A DNA stretch of 64,000 nucleotides, from NCBI RefSeq assembly GCF_032884065.1, contig NC_088867.1:620001-684000 (forward strand), read 5' to 3'. Each line of letters opens with the position of its first letter. Position 1 is the first letter of the stretch. Below are positions 49,741 through 62,984 of this stretch, piece by piece. Position numbers and translations under genes: made by a program. Origin of the DNA: Artemia franciscana. Lineage: Eukaryota; Arthropoda; Branchiopoda; Anostraca; Artemiidae. The notes under the pieces are model-generated. The model was given only the letters and a program-made list of their open reading frames with translations, did no database searches and was not told the origin of the DNA.

Positions 49741-51050
49741 CAGTGGTCCTAGAATGTTGCGAGAGGGCTCATTTTAACGGAAATGAAAAGTTCTAGTGCC
49801 CTTTTTAAGTTGGAGGGTACCTAGGCCTGGAGGGTACCTCCAAAAAATTGGAGGGCACCTAGGCCCCCTCCAACACTAATTATTTTCCCAAAGTCAACGG
49901 ATCAAAATTTTTTTCAGCGTAGTCGAAAAACCTTATAACTATGTCTTTAGGGCCGACTTACTCCCCCACAGTCCCCGTGGGAGGGGCTACAAGTTACAAA
50001 CTTTGACCAGTGCTTCCATATAGTAATGGTTATTTGGAAGTGTACAGACGTTTCCAGGGGGATTTTTTGGTTGAAGGAGGGGTTGAGAAGAGGGGATATG
50101 TTGGGGTAACTTTCCATGGAGGAATTTGTCATGGGGGAAGAAACTTTCTATGAACGAAGCTCAGGATTTGCTAGAATTATTAAAAAAAAAAACAATGAAA
50201 AAATAAATATGAACAAGTTTTTTCAACTGGAAGTAAGGAGCAGCATTAAAACTTAAAACGAACAGAAATTATTGCGCATATGAGGTTTTCACCTCCTCCT
50301 AATACCTCGCTCTTTACGCTAAAGTATTTTTAGTAATTTCAACTATTTATTATACGGCTTTTGTGATTCAGGGGTCATTCTTAATGAATTGGGACATAAT
50401 TTAAGCTTTAGTGTAAAAAGCGAGGTACTGACGAGGGGGTGAAACCCCTCATATATGTAATAAAAACATGAAAATACAAAAGTTCGTTACGTAAGCTAAT
50501 TTATAAGTTAAGTTTATCTTTTACTAATAAAAAAATTCGTAAAAAATTAAAAGTTCTAGTTGCCTTTTTAAGTAAACCAAAAAATCGGAGGGCAACTAGG
50601 CTTCCTCCCCCATTCATTTTTTTCTCAAAATTATTCGATCAAAACTATGAGAAAGCCATTTAGCCAAAAAAAATAAGTATGCAAATTTCGTTTTAATTAT
50701 TCCTCTGAGGAGAGCCAACATCAAAACATGCATTGATTCAAAAACGTTCAGATATTAAATAAAAAGACAAGTTTTTTTAGCTGAAAGTAAGGAGCAACAT
50801 TAAAACTTAAAACGAACAGGAATTACTTCGTATATGAAAGGGGATGTTTCCTCATCAACGCCCCGCTCTTTACGCGAAAGTTTTTCACTGTTTTAAAAAG
50901 TAGAGTTAAGAGAAAGAGTCAAACTTTAGCGTGAAGAGCGGGGCATTGATGAGGAAGCAGCCCCTTTCATATACGAAGTAATTTCTGTTCGTTTTAAGTT
51001 TTAATGTCCCTCCTTACTTTCAGTTAAAAAAAACTTGTTTTTTTTTTATT
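49738..51050 (+). repeat. Rep-A copy, 5' truncated
   Basis: Begins at CCAGTGGTCCTAGAATGTTG, abutting the LINE relic. A small local duplication of GGAGGGTACCTAGGCC lies near 49810-49860. It ends with a terminal hairpin of arm type GGGGATGTTTCCTCATCAAC. Confidence 0.82.
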
Positions 51051-51769
51051 TAATGGCATGAAAATAAGACTTTTCGCCTACCTTTATATGAACTATATTT
51101 AACCACGGTAGTTCCCAGCATGCAAAGTACATATGCGTTAAAAGGGTACGTCTTACACCCAAATAACTTTTTAAAACAGAAATCGCTGGCCAAAAATTAA
51201 AGGATGCATGAAACTCCTCCTTATCCAATTATCAATTAAAGTTATTTTAAGCTATCACGAGTATTCACAGAGTCAAAAACATTACATAGCATTCACTGCG
51301 TTAAGCTAAATGCAGTCAAACAAGTTCACTCATTGACTGCTGAATGAAAACTGAAAAAACAACTTAATTTGCCCATATATGTAGATCTGGTGCGTAGATC
51401 ACGAACATGCACTTTGCTTTAAATGCTGAATATCAGTTCCACACCCCCACCCCTCCTACCCATAAATCAAGCGTCAATATAGGTCCGAGAGCAACATTAA
51501 GTGAAGTTGAATTCATACAGGACAAATTAGACTACTAATGCACAAAAGAAGTCGTGTCCATGTCAATTTACCCCTTACCATTCCCCCTACCTTCCTCCCT
51601 AATTCTCCAATTCTTAAATTGGAGACCATCCCAAAATTCTAAATTGGAGACCAATTTCACCATCCCAAATTCTTAAATCCAATAAGCCACTTCTCACAAG
51701 CAGCTAAATCATTGATTTTAATTTGAACAAACCTCAGCGATAATTTGAAATTGCAAAAGGACTGGAGAC
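51051..51769. other. Intergenic DNA
   Basis: Contains a local near-repeat TTCTTAAATTGGAGACC / TTCTAAATTGGAGACCA at 51610-51650. No gene was recognised. Confidence 0.35.
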
Positions 51770-51961
51770 TCAACACATTTTTCTAATTACCCACATGTCT
51801 TCTTCATCTTCGATTTCGTCCTGAACATCAAAGAAACACGTTCCTTTGCAAGATTTGCAAGCAATGTCACATTTGATGCCATTTCGATGACAGCTGCACC
51901 AGTCACTATTATTGGATCCCTTACAAGCACGATTCACGACGGTGAGAATTTTTTTTGTCAA
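51770..51961 (-). pseudogene. Second CXC-tail fragment of the same family
   Basis: The minus-strand frame encodes VVNRACKGSNNSDWCSCHRN followed by GIKCDIACKSCKG and an acidic C-terminus with a stop. The Cys spacing equals that of the tail at 46250-46300. It is cut at 51960, exactly where a Rep-A copy begins, so the Rep-A insertion probably severed or carried it. Confidence 0.55.
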
Positions 51962-52325
51962 ACAATCGTGGTAACGAATTGTAGTAAGGAGCGACCCGGC
52001 TCAATAGTAACCAAGACTCTAAAAAGCGGAATTTTGATACCAATAGTTAAATCAAAAGAATCACATTTTAATACTGATTTTAAATATACAAGTTTCTTCA
52101 AGTTTAGTCTTACCCATCAAAAGGTACGAGCCTGAGAAAATTTGCCCTATTTTAGAAAATAGGGTTAAACACCCCATAAAAGTCGTAGAATATTAAAAAA
52201 AAACCCTTCTGTACAAGGACCAAGCTCCTATCTACAAAAATGTGGAATTTTGTATTTTTTGTCCAGAAGACAAATCACGGATGCATGTTCTTTTTTTCCT
52301 AGGGGTGATTGTATTCACCCAGTGG
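51959..52325 (+). repeat. Rep-A head fragment
   Basis: The head hairpin has a compensated change (AATCGTGGTAACGAATT), then body to the GATTGTATTCACCCAGTGG block, where it ends. Confidence 0.78.
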
Positions 52326-52679
52326 TGGAATTGGTTTTTCAAATATTTTAGAATAGAAATACTGATAAAATAGATATTAGCCACTATTTGCATGTGTATC
52401 ACACCAATTTATCAAATCCTACCGAATTGGTACTGCCCAATACTGTATTAAGTTTGCAATTAGATTGTGACATGTTGTGCCTCATTTGAAATACAATTTA
52501 CTTTAATCTAATTCTGTTAAGTTGGTTTCGAGGTGACATTTTGCTTTTCCAAGGAAAGTAATGAGGGCATCTTGGGTCTGAAGTTCATTACAGTCTTCGT
52601 CTAGCATCCAACGTGCGAGGATTTTGTGTTGTCAACTGTTGAGCCAAGTTTTTTAGCTGGGCCATTAACATGTTAAAAA

Positions 52680-55600
52680 ACAATGGTTAGACAAAGACTA
52701 ATTTGTCCCAAATATAGGTCGAGAGTCTTTTCAAACTCTATGAAATGTAGAGGGTATAATTGCTCGTTTCATGAAGGAGCGGAAAAGAGTGCCAGAATTG
52801 ATATAGCAAATGGGAGTGAGAGCTGGTGCTGTCCTGACTTTTCCTCTAAAGAAATACTAATCGATCAGGTAAATTCTTTAAATTCACCTATTTTATCTTC
52901 ACCTTGCACCCATCGCTCTTCAGATTAAAGAGGTAGAATGCTTAATATCTTAAAAGAGCTTAAATCGCCGGTGCTCCCTTCTTTGTAAAATTTGACTCCA
53001 TCCTCTCTCATTTACAACATGAAGCGACAATCCCCCTCCCTCTCTTGAAACTTCTTGTCAGACTGAGGGCCAGGCCGTTTTCTTCCATCGACTCATCCTA
53101 TGCTCTTGAAACCACAATTTGAAAATTACGCACCTGCTCAGGTGATGCATTAATTCAGATCGAACCTTACTCATATGTTGCCAGTGAAATTAACATATCA
53201 AAATCCCTGTGTCAAAGATTTTACTTGCCAGACCAATATTGATATTCTTAAACCATTAAAAGACAGACTAGAAGAGTTATTAAGCTACATTTCGATTGTT
53301 ATTTCTGAACCCCTATCTGCAACTCAAAACAGTTATATAACAAAGAATAATGAAGTCAATCAAGTGAAAATAGAAATTCAGAAATGCTATATTGCCCTTT
53401 GTAAATTCATTTGAGAGGTCAAAACCATCCGAACGAATGACAAACCAGGTAATTAGCAATGACATTGACAGGAATGGTCAAGTTAATAATGTTGATATGA
53501 AATCAATTATTCATAAACGTGAAACTCCCACTAAAAAATCTTCTATTACTATGGTAGAGGATCAAGGTCCCACAGAAATAACTACAGAAATAATTTAACG
53601 GCTTCTGGTCGTATGCTGAATTTGAAAGAGGATAATGACATTTTTGTTTTAAAGACTAATAAGACTACTGCGAAAGCCTATGCAGATATAGAAATTCTTT
53701 AAGAGAAACTTTTGGCATATGAAAGGGAAGAAAACGGAAGAATTAGCTGAAAAGAAAAATGGTTATTAGCGTGTAATTGAAAATAAAAACAAAACCAGTT
53801 TGCAAGGATTTTTTACACGCAAAAATCTAACCCCAGGAGAACATGTAATCGGCTCCATATGTGTAAATATTTCCTGGCAGTTTCTTGCATTAAGCTTCCA
53901 TGCTCGTATTTCGGATCTTTGTTTCGGTTGTGACAAATATCATGATTTTATCCCAAAGTCTTTTAAAAGGTTATTCTCTAGGCCACAAGCTAAACCTTCG
54001 CATGGGTACGATGGTAGTACTAAGAACTTTTCAAAAACGGGGATGGATTTCGGAAGGAGGTCCCACCCTTTCCAGGCATGTTTTCAGTTCACAGCCCACT
54101 GTACCAAGGAAATTGCAACTCGGTTCCTCGGGAACTCTCTCGGAAGCGTCCGACCTCTCCCGCGTACCAAAGGCTGAAATTTTACATACCCTCCCAAATT
54201 CCCTCGCACACATTTTTGTTCTCCCCTCCGTTTCAGCCCAACCCACTTCCCTCTCCTCAGTCTCGTTTACAGCACCAGACAGCGTACCTACTGAACAACA
54301 GTAGCTCACACTAGCCTTTTCAGTCACGTGCCTCAATCGGAGCCCCTTCGCTACGTTTACCCTGGATGAATACATGGACAGGAGCCTAGAGTCAGTTTCA
54401 AAAGAGAACCTCTCACTGCCACCGTTAGACAAATCAGAAAGTCCGTCAAATCAGAAACTGTTGGACAAATCAGAAAGAGTATTGTTCAGATGATTTCTCA
54501 GATGACCATCCTCTGGGGGAAAAGGGAGGCACGGGTATGATTTACTTGCACAATAAAATTTAAGCAAGATTAATTGAAGTCAAGTCTTTAAATAAGTATG
54601 ATGAGTTGATTTGGGTTTTTCTGCAGCCTAAACACTTCCACGCAAATTCACTCTGATTGCTGCTTCTTCATATTATTATTCACTGGGCCAGAATGCAAAT
54701 GACCGAAAGTTATTTCTAGAAAAATGCAATTAAGTGCTCATTATGTATTTAGAAAATACCCTAATTGCGGAATATTTATGCCTGGTGATGCTAATTAACT
54801 GAAACTTGAGCTAATCAACAGAGCACTTGGTCTTAAGCCATTGGTCAAAAAGCCAACCACTAAAGGAGATAATACCTTAGTCCTTATTTCTTCTAATAAA
54901 GGAGATACTACCTTAGACCTTATTTCTTCTAATTTACATGAATTCTATAGGGAACCAGTTCCTGGCACAATGTTGGGCGGGAGTTACCACTACTCTAGAG
55001 CTTAATCCTCTCCACAAAATTCGGACTGAGTAAAAAACTTTAACGGTGACTAGCAGACCAATAGGTGACGAAGGCCTTTTAATTTGGTAATTGGATTACT
55101 CCAGTGAGCTGAGATGACATTTATAAGGCACAAGGTACACATTCAAAAGCAAGTCTGCTAAAATAAAAGCTACAGTGTGCAAAGAAGTGTTGTTTTCCCG
55201 AAAAAACTTCAAAACATCATTCTATTGATCATGCTTACATCACTAACAATATAAAGACACTCATTCTAGAAAAAGGCTCTTTTTCCACGATGGCAAACGT
55301 GAACAAGCAAACAAACTAAAAAATAAAATCCCGAAAATGAAAAAAAAGCGGCCTATCAATATACTGAAAGGAAAGTGAATCATTTGTTTAAGTCAAAGCA
55401 AAGCCAGTGGTGCAGAGAAATTAAAATATAGTTGAAAAAAGAGAAAGGGGTGGATTTTAATTTGGATGAAAAAGAATTCGAACCTGCAAATAAGCTGAAT
55501 GCCCACCTGGTTAATATTGTCCAGTCAAACCCTCCTCTACAAAAGATGATATACCGAGTCCTCCACTTGATTTTTGTGATTTCCTTATTACATAGCCAAA

Positions 55601-55960
55601 TGAAGTAAAACGAAAGTTAAGTGCTTTGAGAAGAACTAGTGTAACACTGGTTGATATCCCTGTAGATTTAATTAAAACATTTCCTGAGAGATTATGTTTC
55701 CCTTTGGCCTATATATTTAATCTAATAACAAAAATCTGGTGATTAGCCGTCCATTTGGAAAGATGGATAGGCTACATTAATCCCAAGAAAAGACACACCA
55801 AATGATTTCTCTGGAACTAGACCAATTACCATGACCCCCGTGTTTAGCAAAATGTATGAGAGTTTTTCGGCTGCTTAGTTAAAGAAGCAGGTATTTGAGC
55901 TTATTGATCCTAGGCCGTTTGGAAACATGCCCAAATGGCCGTTTGGAACCCATGATTTGT
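52680..55960 (+). pseudogene. Decayed two-ORF LINE: PHD-like ORF1, endonuclease and RT remains
   Basis: At 52690-52860 the frame shows a Cys/His pattern ending ESWCCPDF, like the PHD-type finger of CR1-group ORF1 proteins. At 53175-53600 a polar, coiled-coil-like stretch follows. Near 54790 GDAN, later PTTKGDNT and LDLISSNLHEFYREPVPG match the C-terminal half of the endonuclease domain. Near 55310 a KLKNKIPKMKKK linker and WCREIK follow. At 55590-55700 LSALRRTSVTLVDIPVDLIK opens the RT domain, which is lost after about 55960. Many stops and shifts are present. GC-richer DNA at 54000-54430 gives overlapping open frames on both strands that look like ORF1 remnant rather than a gene. Confidence 0.68.
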
Positions 55961-57580
55961 AATCTGACTTGTTACTGAACACTGAAAAAGTATTTATATT
56001 TAAAAAACCACTTATAGATGGCAGCTTCTACGAAGCATGAAACCAACTTATTTCATTGAACGAATTTACTGTTGTTAAGATGAAAAATATCCTAATTTTG
56101 TGCATATAGTTACCTAATTTGATTGTCCCGTTTGAAGGTTCATCTTTAACGTAATGATTCGAAACTAGAATAGAGATTTACACATAATACAAAGGCAAAA
56201 AAACACCATAGCTTCTTTAACTTATCTTAGGCTGCAGCTAAGCAAAAGACATCATTAAAAATATGCAACTTATAAAATTTCAGAGAATAGTTTGACACTA
56301 CAATCCTTCAAAACCTTCAGCCATCATTATGCATTATTTCTTCCTTCATTCGTTCTGTCCAGTAGTCTTTTAGGATCTTTTTGAATCCCAATTTCCTGAA
56401 AATATTGTCATTAATTAATTAATTGCTTAATAGTATAAAAAACTTTCCCAGAATCAAATTTTCTGGCGACTTGGCATCCACAAACCTTGATTAACGGTTT
56501 AATGTTCTTCTGATTCTATATTTGGGCTAAAATTTAGTATTTTCTCTGCTGCTTACATGAAAACTATTTAAATAATAAAGTTCATTTGAGCCCAAGTGAA
56601 AGGAGTTTTTCAAGAAAAAATAATTATAATGAAAGTAGAGTGAAAAAAATCACATGAACAGATCCAATTGCTCCTTAGCCCATGCAAAAAATCTATAACT
56701 AGCTCAAACAAATTAACCACTGAAGTTTTCATATACTTGTACTTAGGCAAAGACAGAGCTTAAAAGGAAACCCAAACCCTCTCCTCCCAAAATATACATT
56801 TTATTTTGCAAAAAGTTTCTTAAGTAACCCATAGACAGCAAAGACTAAACCGTAAAATTATAATCTAAGTGTTCTCTTTATTGTTTTTTTTTTTTCAACT
56901 AAGATGTATTTTGGCTTAAGGGTATATAGACAGAAATTATCATAAACCAGACTATCGTTTCTATTCCTTTTAAAGTAAAATACAAATAATTTAAAATTTA
57001 GGAAAGTATAATCTAGGAGAAGCAATAAGGACTGTCGCATTCTGAGATTATATAATGTCAGAGTAAAATTAAACACTAACGAATTAACAAAATAAAATGT
57101 TTCTTTCTTATAGTCATTTCTTATTATCTTTCTACCGAAGTTCCTTCATCAAAATGTTTTAATACTGTTTCATATATTTCCCTAATATTATACTGATCTG
57201 TCTGAGTAAAAGGGGGGGGGGGCAAAAGTACACTGATGTGCCATTGACAGAGAAAGGTAGCGTAACTCAATAACCATTTTGTAGCCGCTTATCTTTGCTG
57301 TAAAATTGGGTTTAATCAACTAATCTTTGTTTCACGTTTTCCTACGAAAAAAATGTATAACATTATAAGAGCGTGGTTGAATCAACCTGAACCAAAGTGC
57401 TATATCTGATTTAATCTTTAAGTACAAAGGACATCAAACTTAAAGTTCTTTTTCTTCCCCGGTTCCACCTTAGGCATAATCAGCCAATTTCCTTGGTTCC
57501 TTGGATCCTAGGCAGTTTCCTTTGGTCTCTTCTAATTGTTATTTACGGTTTATTGTGTTGCGGAGCAACACTACTGCTTT
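55961..57580. other. AT-rich intergenic DNA
   Basis: No gene was recognised. A small palindrome GTGTTGCGGAGCAACAC lies near 57558, just before a T-rich tract. Confidence 0.35.
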
Positions 57581-57606
57581 CATAGTTTTTATTTTTATTT
57601 TTATTT

Positions 57607-57608
<2 letters not shown>

Positions 57609-57641
<33 letters not shown>
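57609..57641. repeat. Poly-T run
   Basis: About 33 consecutive T after a TTTTA-repeat lead-in, either the poly-A tail of a minus-strand retroposed sequence or a simple repeat. Confidence 0.85.
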
Positions 57642-57799
57642 CACCGTGATCAGCGACCTGTAGCTCCGAAGTGGTAAGAGTTAAAAATTTGAGATTTTTC
57701 AGAGGGAAGGGAAACGTGAAACAGAGTAAAAAAGTTCCAGAGAAGTTCCTAAAATTTCTAACAGTTTTCCATAAAAAAAAATAAAACCGTTTTTTTCTT

Positions 57800-58865
57800 A
57801 GAAACTCTGCGTTCGATGTTTGGCGTCAAGTTAAGACGACCCTAGCTTCGGAAATAATCTTGTTAGAAATACAGTTATGCTGAACTCATGTAGAACTTTC
57901 ATTTGTCTCTTCGAGAACCGAAGCACAAAATTCCGTGGCTCTTACAGATTTCCCGGAAATAATTCCGGAAAAGTCCATCTCGTTCCGATTTTTTTTGAAT
58001 TTTCTCAAATTTTCGATTTTGATGTTTCTTATATTTTTATCGAGTTGTGCTATGAAAAGTATGCAAGAAGAAGTGAAGTGTTCTATATACCAAGTTGCTT
58101 CGTTCTCTAAGAAATAATTCCCGAAGTTTCGACGTTCTAGAGGTAACTTCTGTTCTGGACCAGCTAGAATTTTTTTTCCAACGCGGTTCGACAGGTCTCG
58201 ATCTCCTAACAACTGGAGCTTACAATAGTTTCTCCGAAATAAAATTCCTTCTTTGGGTTTTTCTATTTGGAAGTTTTGTCATGCCCTCGGGGCAATTTAA
58301 ATTTTTTGGTGAATTTGGTTTGTTTTATATTTTCCTAGTTTAGACCATCAAAAGTTAAGCAGAAAACTATAAGACGTTATTTCCGTATCTCTTTCAGATT
58401 TCCCGGAAATAATTCCCGAAATGTGCGTCTCGAAACATAATACTTCGAATTGGCGTCAAGTTAAGACGGCCCTAGTTTCGGAAGTAAACGTTTTAGAGAT
58501 AAAATAATTATGAACTCACATAGAACTTTTATTGATGTTTTCGAGAACTAAAGCATGAAATTCCGTAGCTCTTACAGATTTCCCGGAAATAATTCCGGAA
58601 AAGTCAATCTCGTTCCGATTTTTGAAAATTTTCTTAAATTTTCGATTTTGATGTCTATTTTATTTTTATCGAGTAGTGCTATGAAAGTTATGCAAGAAGA
58701 AGTGAAGTGTTCTTTATACCCATTTGCTTCGTTCTCTTAGAAATAATTTCCGAAGTTTCGACGTTCTAGAGGTAACTTCGGTTCTGGGCCAGCTAGAATT
58801 TTTTTCCCAACGCGGTTCGACAGATCTCGATCCCATAAGACTGGAACTTGCAATAGTTTTCCGGA
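57800..58865. repeat. 630-bp tandem duplication
   Basis: TGGCGTCAAGTTAAGACG occurs at 57820 and 58451; ATTTCCCGGAAATAATTCCG at 57948, 58398 (variant) and 58578; and the GACGTTCTAGAGGTAACTTC block near 58131 and 58761. The units differ by scattered substitutions and small indels. The open frames within it are not conserved between units. Confidence 0.85.
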
Positions 58866-58889
58866 TATCAAAGATGCTTCAAGATAACA

Positions 58890-60641
58890 ATAAATAAAAA
58901 AAAACTATTTTTTTTTAGCTTAAAGTAAGGAGCGACATTAAAACTTAAAACGAACAGAAATTACTCCGTATATGAAATGGGTTGTCCCCTCCGCAATCCC
59001 TCGCTCTTTACGCTAAAGCTTTTAATTGTTTTAAAAAGTAGAACTGTGGCAGAGTCAAACTTTAGCGTAAAGAGCGAGGGATTGCGGAGGGGACAACCCA
59101 TTTCATATACGGAGTAATTTCTGTTCGTTTTAAGTTTTAATGTCGCTCCTTACTTTAAGCTAAAAAAATTAGTTTTTTTTATTTAATTTCTGAACATTTT
59201 TTATTTAATGCTTGTTTGGTTTTGGCTCTCCGCACATAAATTATTAAAATGTAATTTGTATATTAATTCTTTTTTTGGCTAAATGGCTTTCTCTTTGTTT
59301 TGATCAGACAATTTTGAGAAATAAGGGGTGGAGTAGGAGGTCTAGTTGCCCTCCAATTTTTCGGTTACTTAAAAAGGCAATTAGAACTTTTGATTTTTAA
59401 CGAATGTTTTTATTAGTAAAAAATATACGTAACTTAAGAATTAACTTACATAACAAACTTTCATAATCTTATATTTTTATTATGTATACGAGGGGGTTTG
59501 TACCCTCGTTAATACCTCGCTCTTTACATTAAATCGTAAGTTTTGTCCCAATTCTTTAAGAATGACCCCTGAATCAGAAAGGCCGTAGAATAAATAGTTG
59601 AAATTACTAAAAATAGTTTAGTATAAAGAGCGAGGTATTTATCTCCTCCTAAATACCTCGCTCTTTATGCTAAAGTATTCTTAGAACCCCTCATATGCGT
59701 AATAATCTCTGTTCGTTTTAAGTTTCAATGCTACTCCTTCCTTTCATTTGAAAAAACGTTTTCATGTTTATTTTTCATTATTTTCTTATAGTAATGCTAG
59801 AAAATTCGGCGCCCTTTTCATTGAATTTTTCTTCCCCCATGACAGATTCCTCCAAGGAAAGATCCTCCAACATAGCCCCCTCCCCTCAGCCCCACCGCCA
59901 AACAAAATAAAATCCCCCCTGAAAACGTCTGTACACTTCCCAATAACCATTACTATATGTAAACACTGGTCAAAGTTTGTAACTTGCAGCCCCTCCCCCA
60001 GGGATTGTGGGGGAGTAAGTCATTCCCAAAGACATAGTTATTATGGTTTTCGACTATGCTGAACAAAATGGCTATCTCAAAATTTTGATCCGTTGTCTTT
60101 GGGAAAAAAATGAGCGTGGGAGGGGGCCTAGATGCCCTCCAATTTTTTAGTCACTTAAAAAGGGCACTAGAACTTTTCATTTCCGTTAGAATCAGCCCTC
60201 TTGCGACATTTTAGGACCACTTGGTCGATACGATGACGCCTGGGGAAAAAAAAAACAAAAAAAAACAAACAAATAAACACGCACCCGTGATTTGTCTTCT
60301 GGCAAAAAATACAAAATTCCACATTTTTGTAGATAGGAGCTTGAAACTTCTACAGTAGGGTTCTCTGATACGCTGAATCTGATGGTGTCATTTTCGTTAA
60401 CATTATACGACTTTTAGGGGGTGTTTCCCCCTATTTTCTTAAATAATGCAAATTTTCTCAGGCTCGTAACTTTTGATGGGTAAGACTAAACTTGATGAAA
60501 CTTATATATTTAAAATCAGCATTAAAATGTGATTCTTTTGATGTAGCTATTGATATCAAAATTCAATTTTTTTGGGTTTTGGTTACTATTGAGCCGGGTC
60601 GCTCCTTACTACAGTTCGTTACCACGAACTGTTTGATCGAA
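58890..60641 (-). repeat. Rep-A copy, full length, reverse orientation
   Basis: Terminal hairpin 58905-59170 with arm type TTGTCCCCTCCGCAATCCC, internal hairpin, body, and an intact head ending TTCGTTACCACGAACTGTTT and GA. Nearest relative by eye is the copy at 42171. Confidence 0.88.
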
Positions 60642-60683
60642 GCCGCATTAGAAAAATGTCCTCTGAAGGACATAATGGAGACT

Positions 60684-60790
60684 GTTGCTCCACAACTGTG
60701 TCCCGTAGGGCACAGTTGCACGTGTTGCTCCGCAACTGTGCCCTAAGGAACAGGGCACAGTTGCTGCAACACTTCCCGTTGCACAGGCAA
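60684..60790. other. Cluster of short hairpins
   Basis: GCAACTGTGCCCT (60732-60744) and AGGGCACAGTTGC (60752-60764) form a perfect 13-bp stem with a 7-nt loop. CAACTGTGTCCC (60693) pairs with GGGCACAGTTG (60708) with one mismatch. GTTGCTCC recurs at 40-bp spacing, and GTTGCACAGGCAAC follows. Confidence 0.8.
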
Positions 60791-61059
60791 CGGAGGTCTA
60801 GTTTGAGTTGTTATGACCTTATCAAGGTTAGATCCCTGCTTAAAGCTTCCCCAAACATAGTATTTGAAATTAAATTAATTTTTTTTCAAATGAAAGCATG
60901 AACTAGTCTGATGAAATTTTAAGAGGATAGAATTGTCCATGGGGAATTTTACGGGGGGGGGGGTTGTAGTTCACATTAGAGAACTTTACAAGGACAAGTT
61001 TCCCATGAACAAAGTGAATTTTTCATGAAGGGAAAATCAGATTTACCAGAATTATTTTA

Positions 61060-61375
61060 AAAATTATCAGAAACTTAATAAAAACTTTTGTTCGACTGAA
61101 AGTAAAGAGCATCCCTAAACTGAAAACAGTGGGAAATTATTCCATATATAAGGGAGTTCGACTATTTATCCCAAGTTTTAAGAGCGACTCCTGAAGCCCA
61201 AAGGGTATCTAATTAGAATAAAAAGCTCTTTCAAAAGGACTAAAAGCACTAGCATAAATAGCAAGGTATCTAGGAGCAAGATAAAGAACAAAGTATTACC
61301 CCCCCCTTTAATGCGGAATAATTCCTGTTCGTTTTTAGTTTTAATGCTGCTCCTAATTTTCAATTGTTTTTTTTT
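61060..61375. repeat. Degenerate Rep-A terminal hairpin, solo
   Basis: Left arm GACTGAAAGTAAAGAGCATC and right arm AGTTTTAATGCTGCTCCTAA bracket about 230 nt with decayed inner arms. Confidence 0.6.
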
Positions 61376-61379
61376 ATTT

Positions 61380-62980
61380 ACACAAAAAGGAATGGACAGT
61401 TCATAGACTAAAAATAGGCACCAACTACAGATTGAATATTTGAATATGGCTATGTATTGTACTTTTTCGACGACCAACTTTCAGAAATATGGTCAATTAT
61501 GTGAACAATTTAGAGCGCCTTAGCTGGAATAATCATTTTCTCTTACAGCTAGGATTGAAGCTGAATGAGTTCCGTACCTATTTCGTATATTTTGCTCAGA
61601 AAAATTCATATTTATAAAAAGCTCCAAAGCTAACATTAAATCTGTTTTGGGGAGAGGGGGCTTCGAAATTTTAATTGCTGTACATGTTAAACAACATTAC
61701 ACATACCTTACAATACATTTAGTTGTTTGACGTCATTAAGTCACTTACTCTGACCTACTATACCAAATGATTACATTGTTGTTTTTGGGTTTTTGATAGA
61801 CTATAACAGCCGAAGAAAAAGACAGCTCTTATTGAATCGCTATATAATCAATAGAAAAATTCGTGAATCTAAGAGAAAGATGTTTTTCCTTGGCCCGTAG
61901 ATGCTTTTGTCAACACTCGTTAAATCTACTCGAATCGGGTTCATTTTCTTGTTTTATTTACTATGTTTTATGGCACAGATAAAGGAATAGTATTACAAAT
62001 ACCTCTTGATGTCATAATTCCTTCATTTTTAAAGAAATTAGAGCTTATCAACGGCTCCTTTCATAAAAGTAATATTATAAAGTTGGCATACATTTCTTAA
62101 AGTCAAATTTTATTGAACATAACATATACACGTTTTTTTAACATTAGTAAATAACTCTTAACATGGTAATATTAATTAAATTTTATTCAAAATACCCATT
62201 AAGCTAACACACGCTTTTGAAAACATCATGGGATCTTTTGTTTCATTGTTTTCGTTAATTATCAAGAAAAATCTGGATAGATAATGCTTAAAATAAGCTC
62301 TTTAATATAAAAAAACCCTTAAAATGAAATTCTGACACTTTAAAAAAAGAAAAAAGCCTATACTAAGCCTGAAAACAAACGAATATAAGCTGTGCATGGT
62401 TATTTCCCTTAGAATTGCTCGTAGATAGATAACAAGACATGAACTAGTTAAGCTGGGAATCTGAAGGAATTTCTATAGTTAGGACTTAAAAAGTTGTCTC
62501 CTGGTTTCTCTGACATCTCTTGTCTTCTAATTTTTAGCTAAAGCACCCTTTTTGGAGTGGTACCATGCAGTAGATTTATACATATACTATCAATGGTACA
62601 AAAAGAGGACGTGGCCTATCTGATAGCCACACCTCTAACTCTAACTTCACCTCTAACTTCTCAGCAAAAAGCTAGGCAGTTATTTTCATTAATTGGTTTA
62701 AAAGTTAGAACATTCTAACAATCAGATTCTGATGTGAATCTGCCTCTAGGAAAAAAAAAACAACTTTACAACTTTTTTTTAACAACTTTAGTAGACTCGG
62801 GTTTCAAGTGTTTTATCAATTTATATTTTTTTGTTTCGGAACGTGTCTGTTTTTCATGATAAAAAATACTGTCGGTACATACCCGTGAAAATTTCATGTC
62901 GCAAAGATGAAACGAAAATTCATTTATTAAGGCAAATGGTAATTTTTAATCTGAAGCAAAACTACACATGATGACCATTT
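61380..62980. other. AT-rich intergenic DNA
   Basis: No gene or repeat was recognised. Confidence 0.35.
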
Positions 62981-62984
62981 AACA

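Noticed and set aside
53800-54432. Three overlapping open frames of 125-134 codons on both strands
   Set aside because: They lie between ORF1 and endonuclease remains of a decayed LINE; local GC-richness explains the open frames and no domain was recognised.
57877-58343. Overlapping open frames of up to 108 codons
   Set aside because: Not preserved in the second unit of the 630-bp duplication; no domain or splice context.
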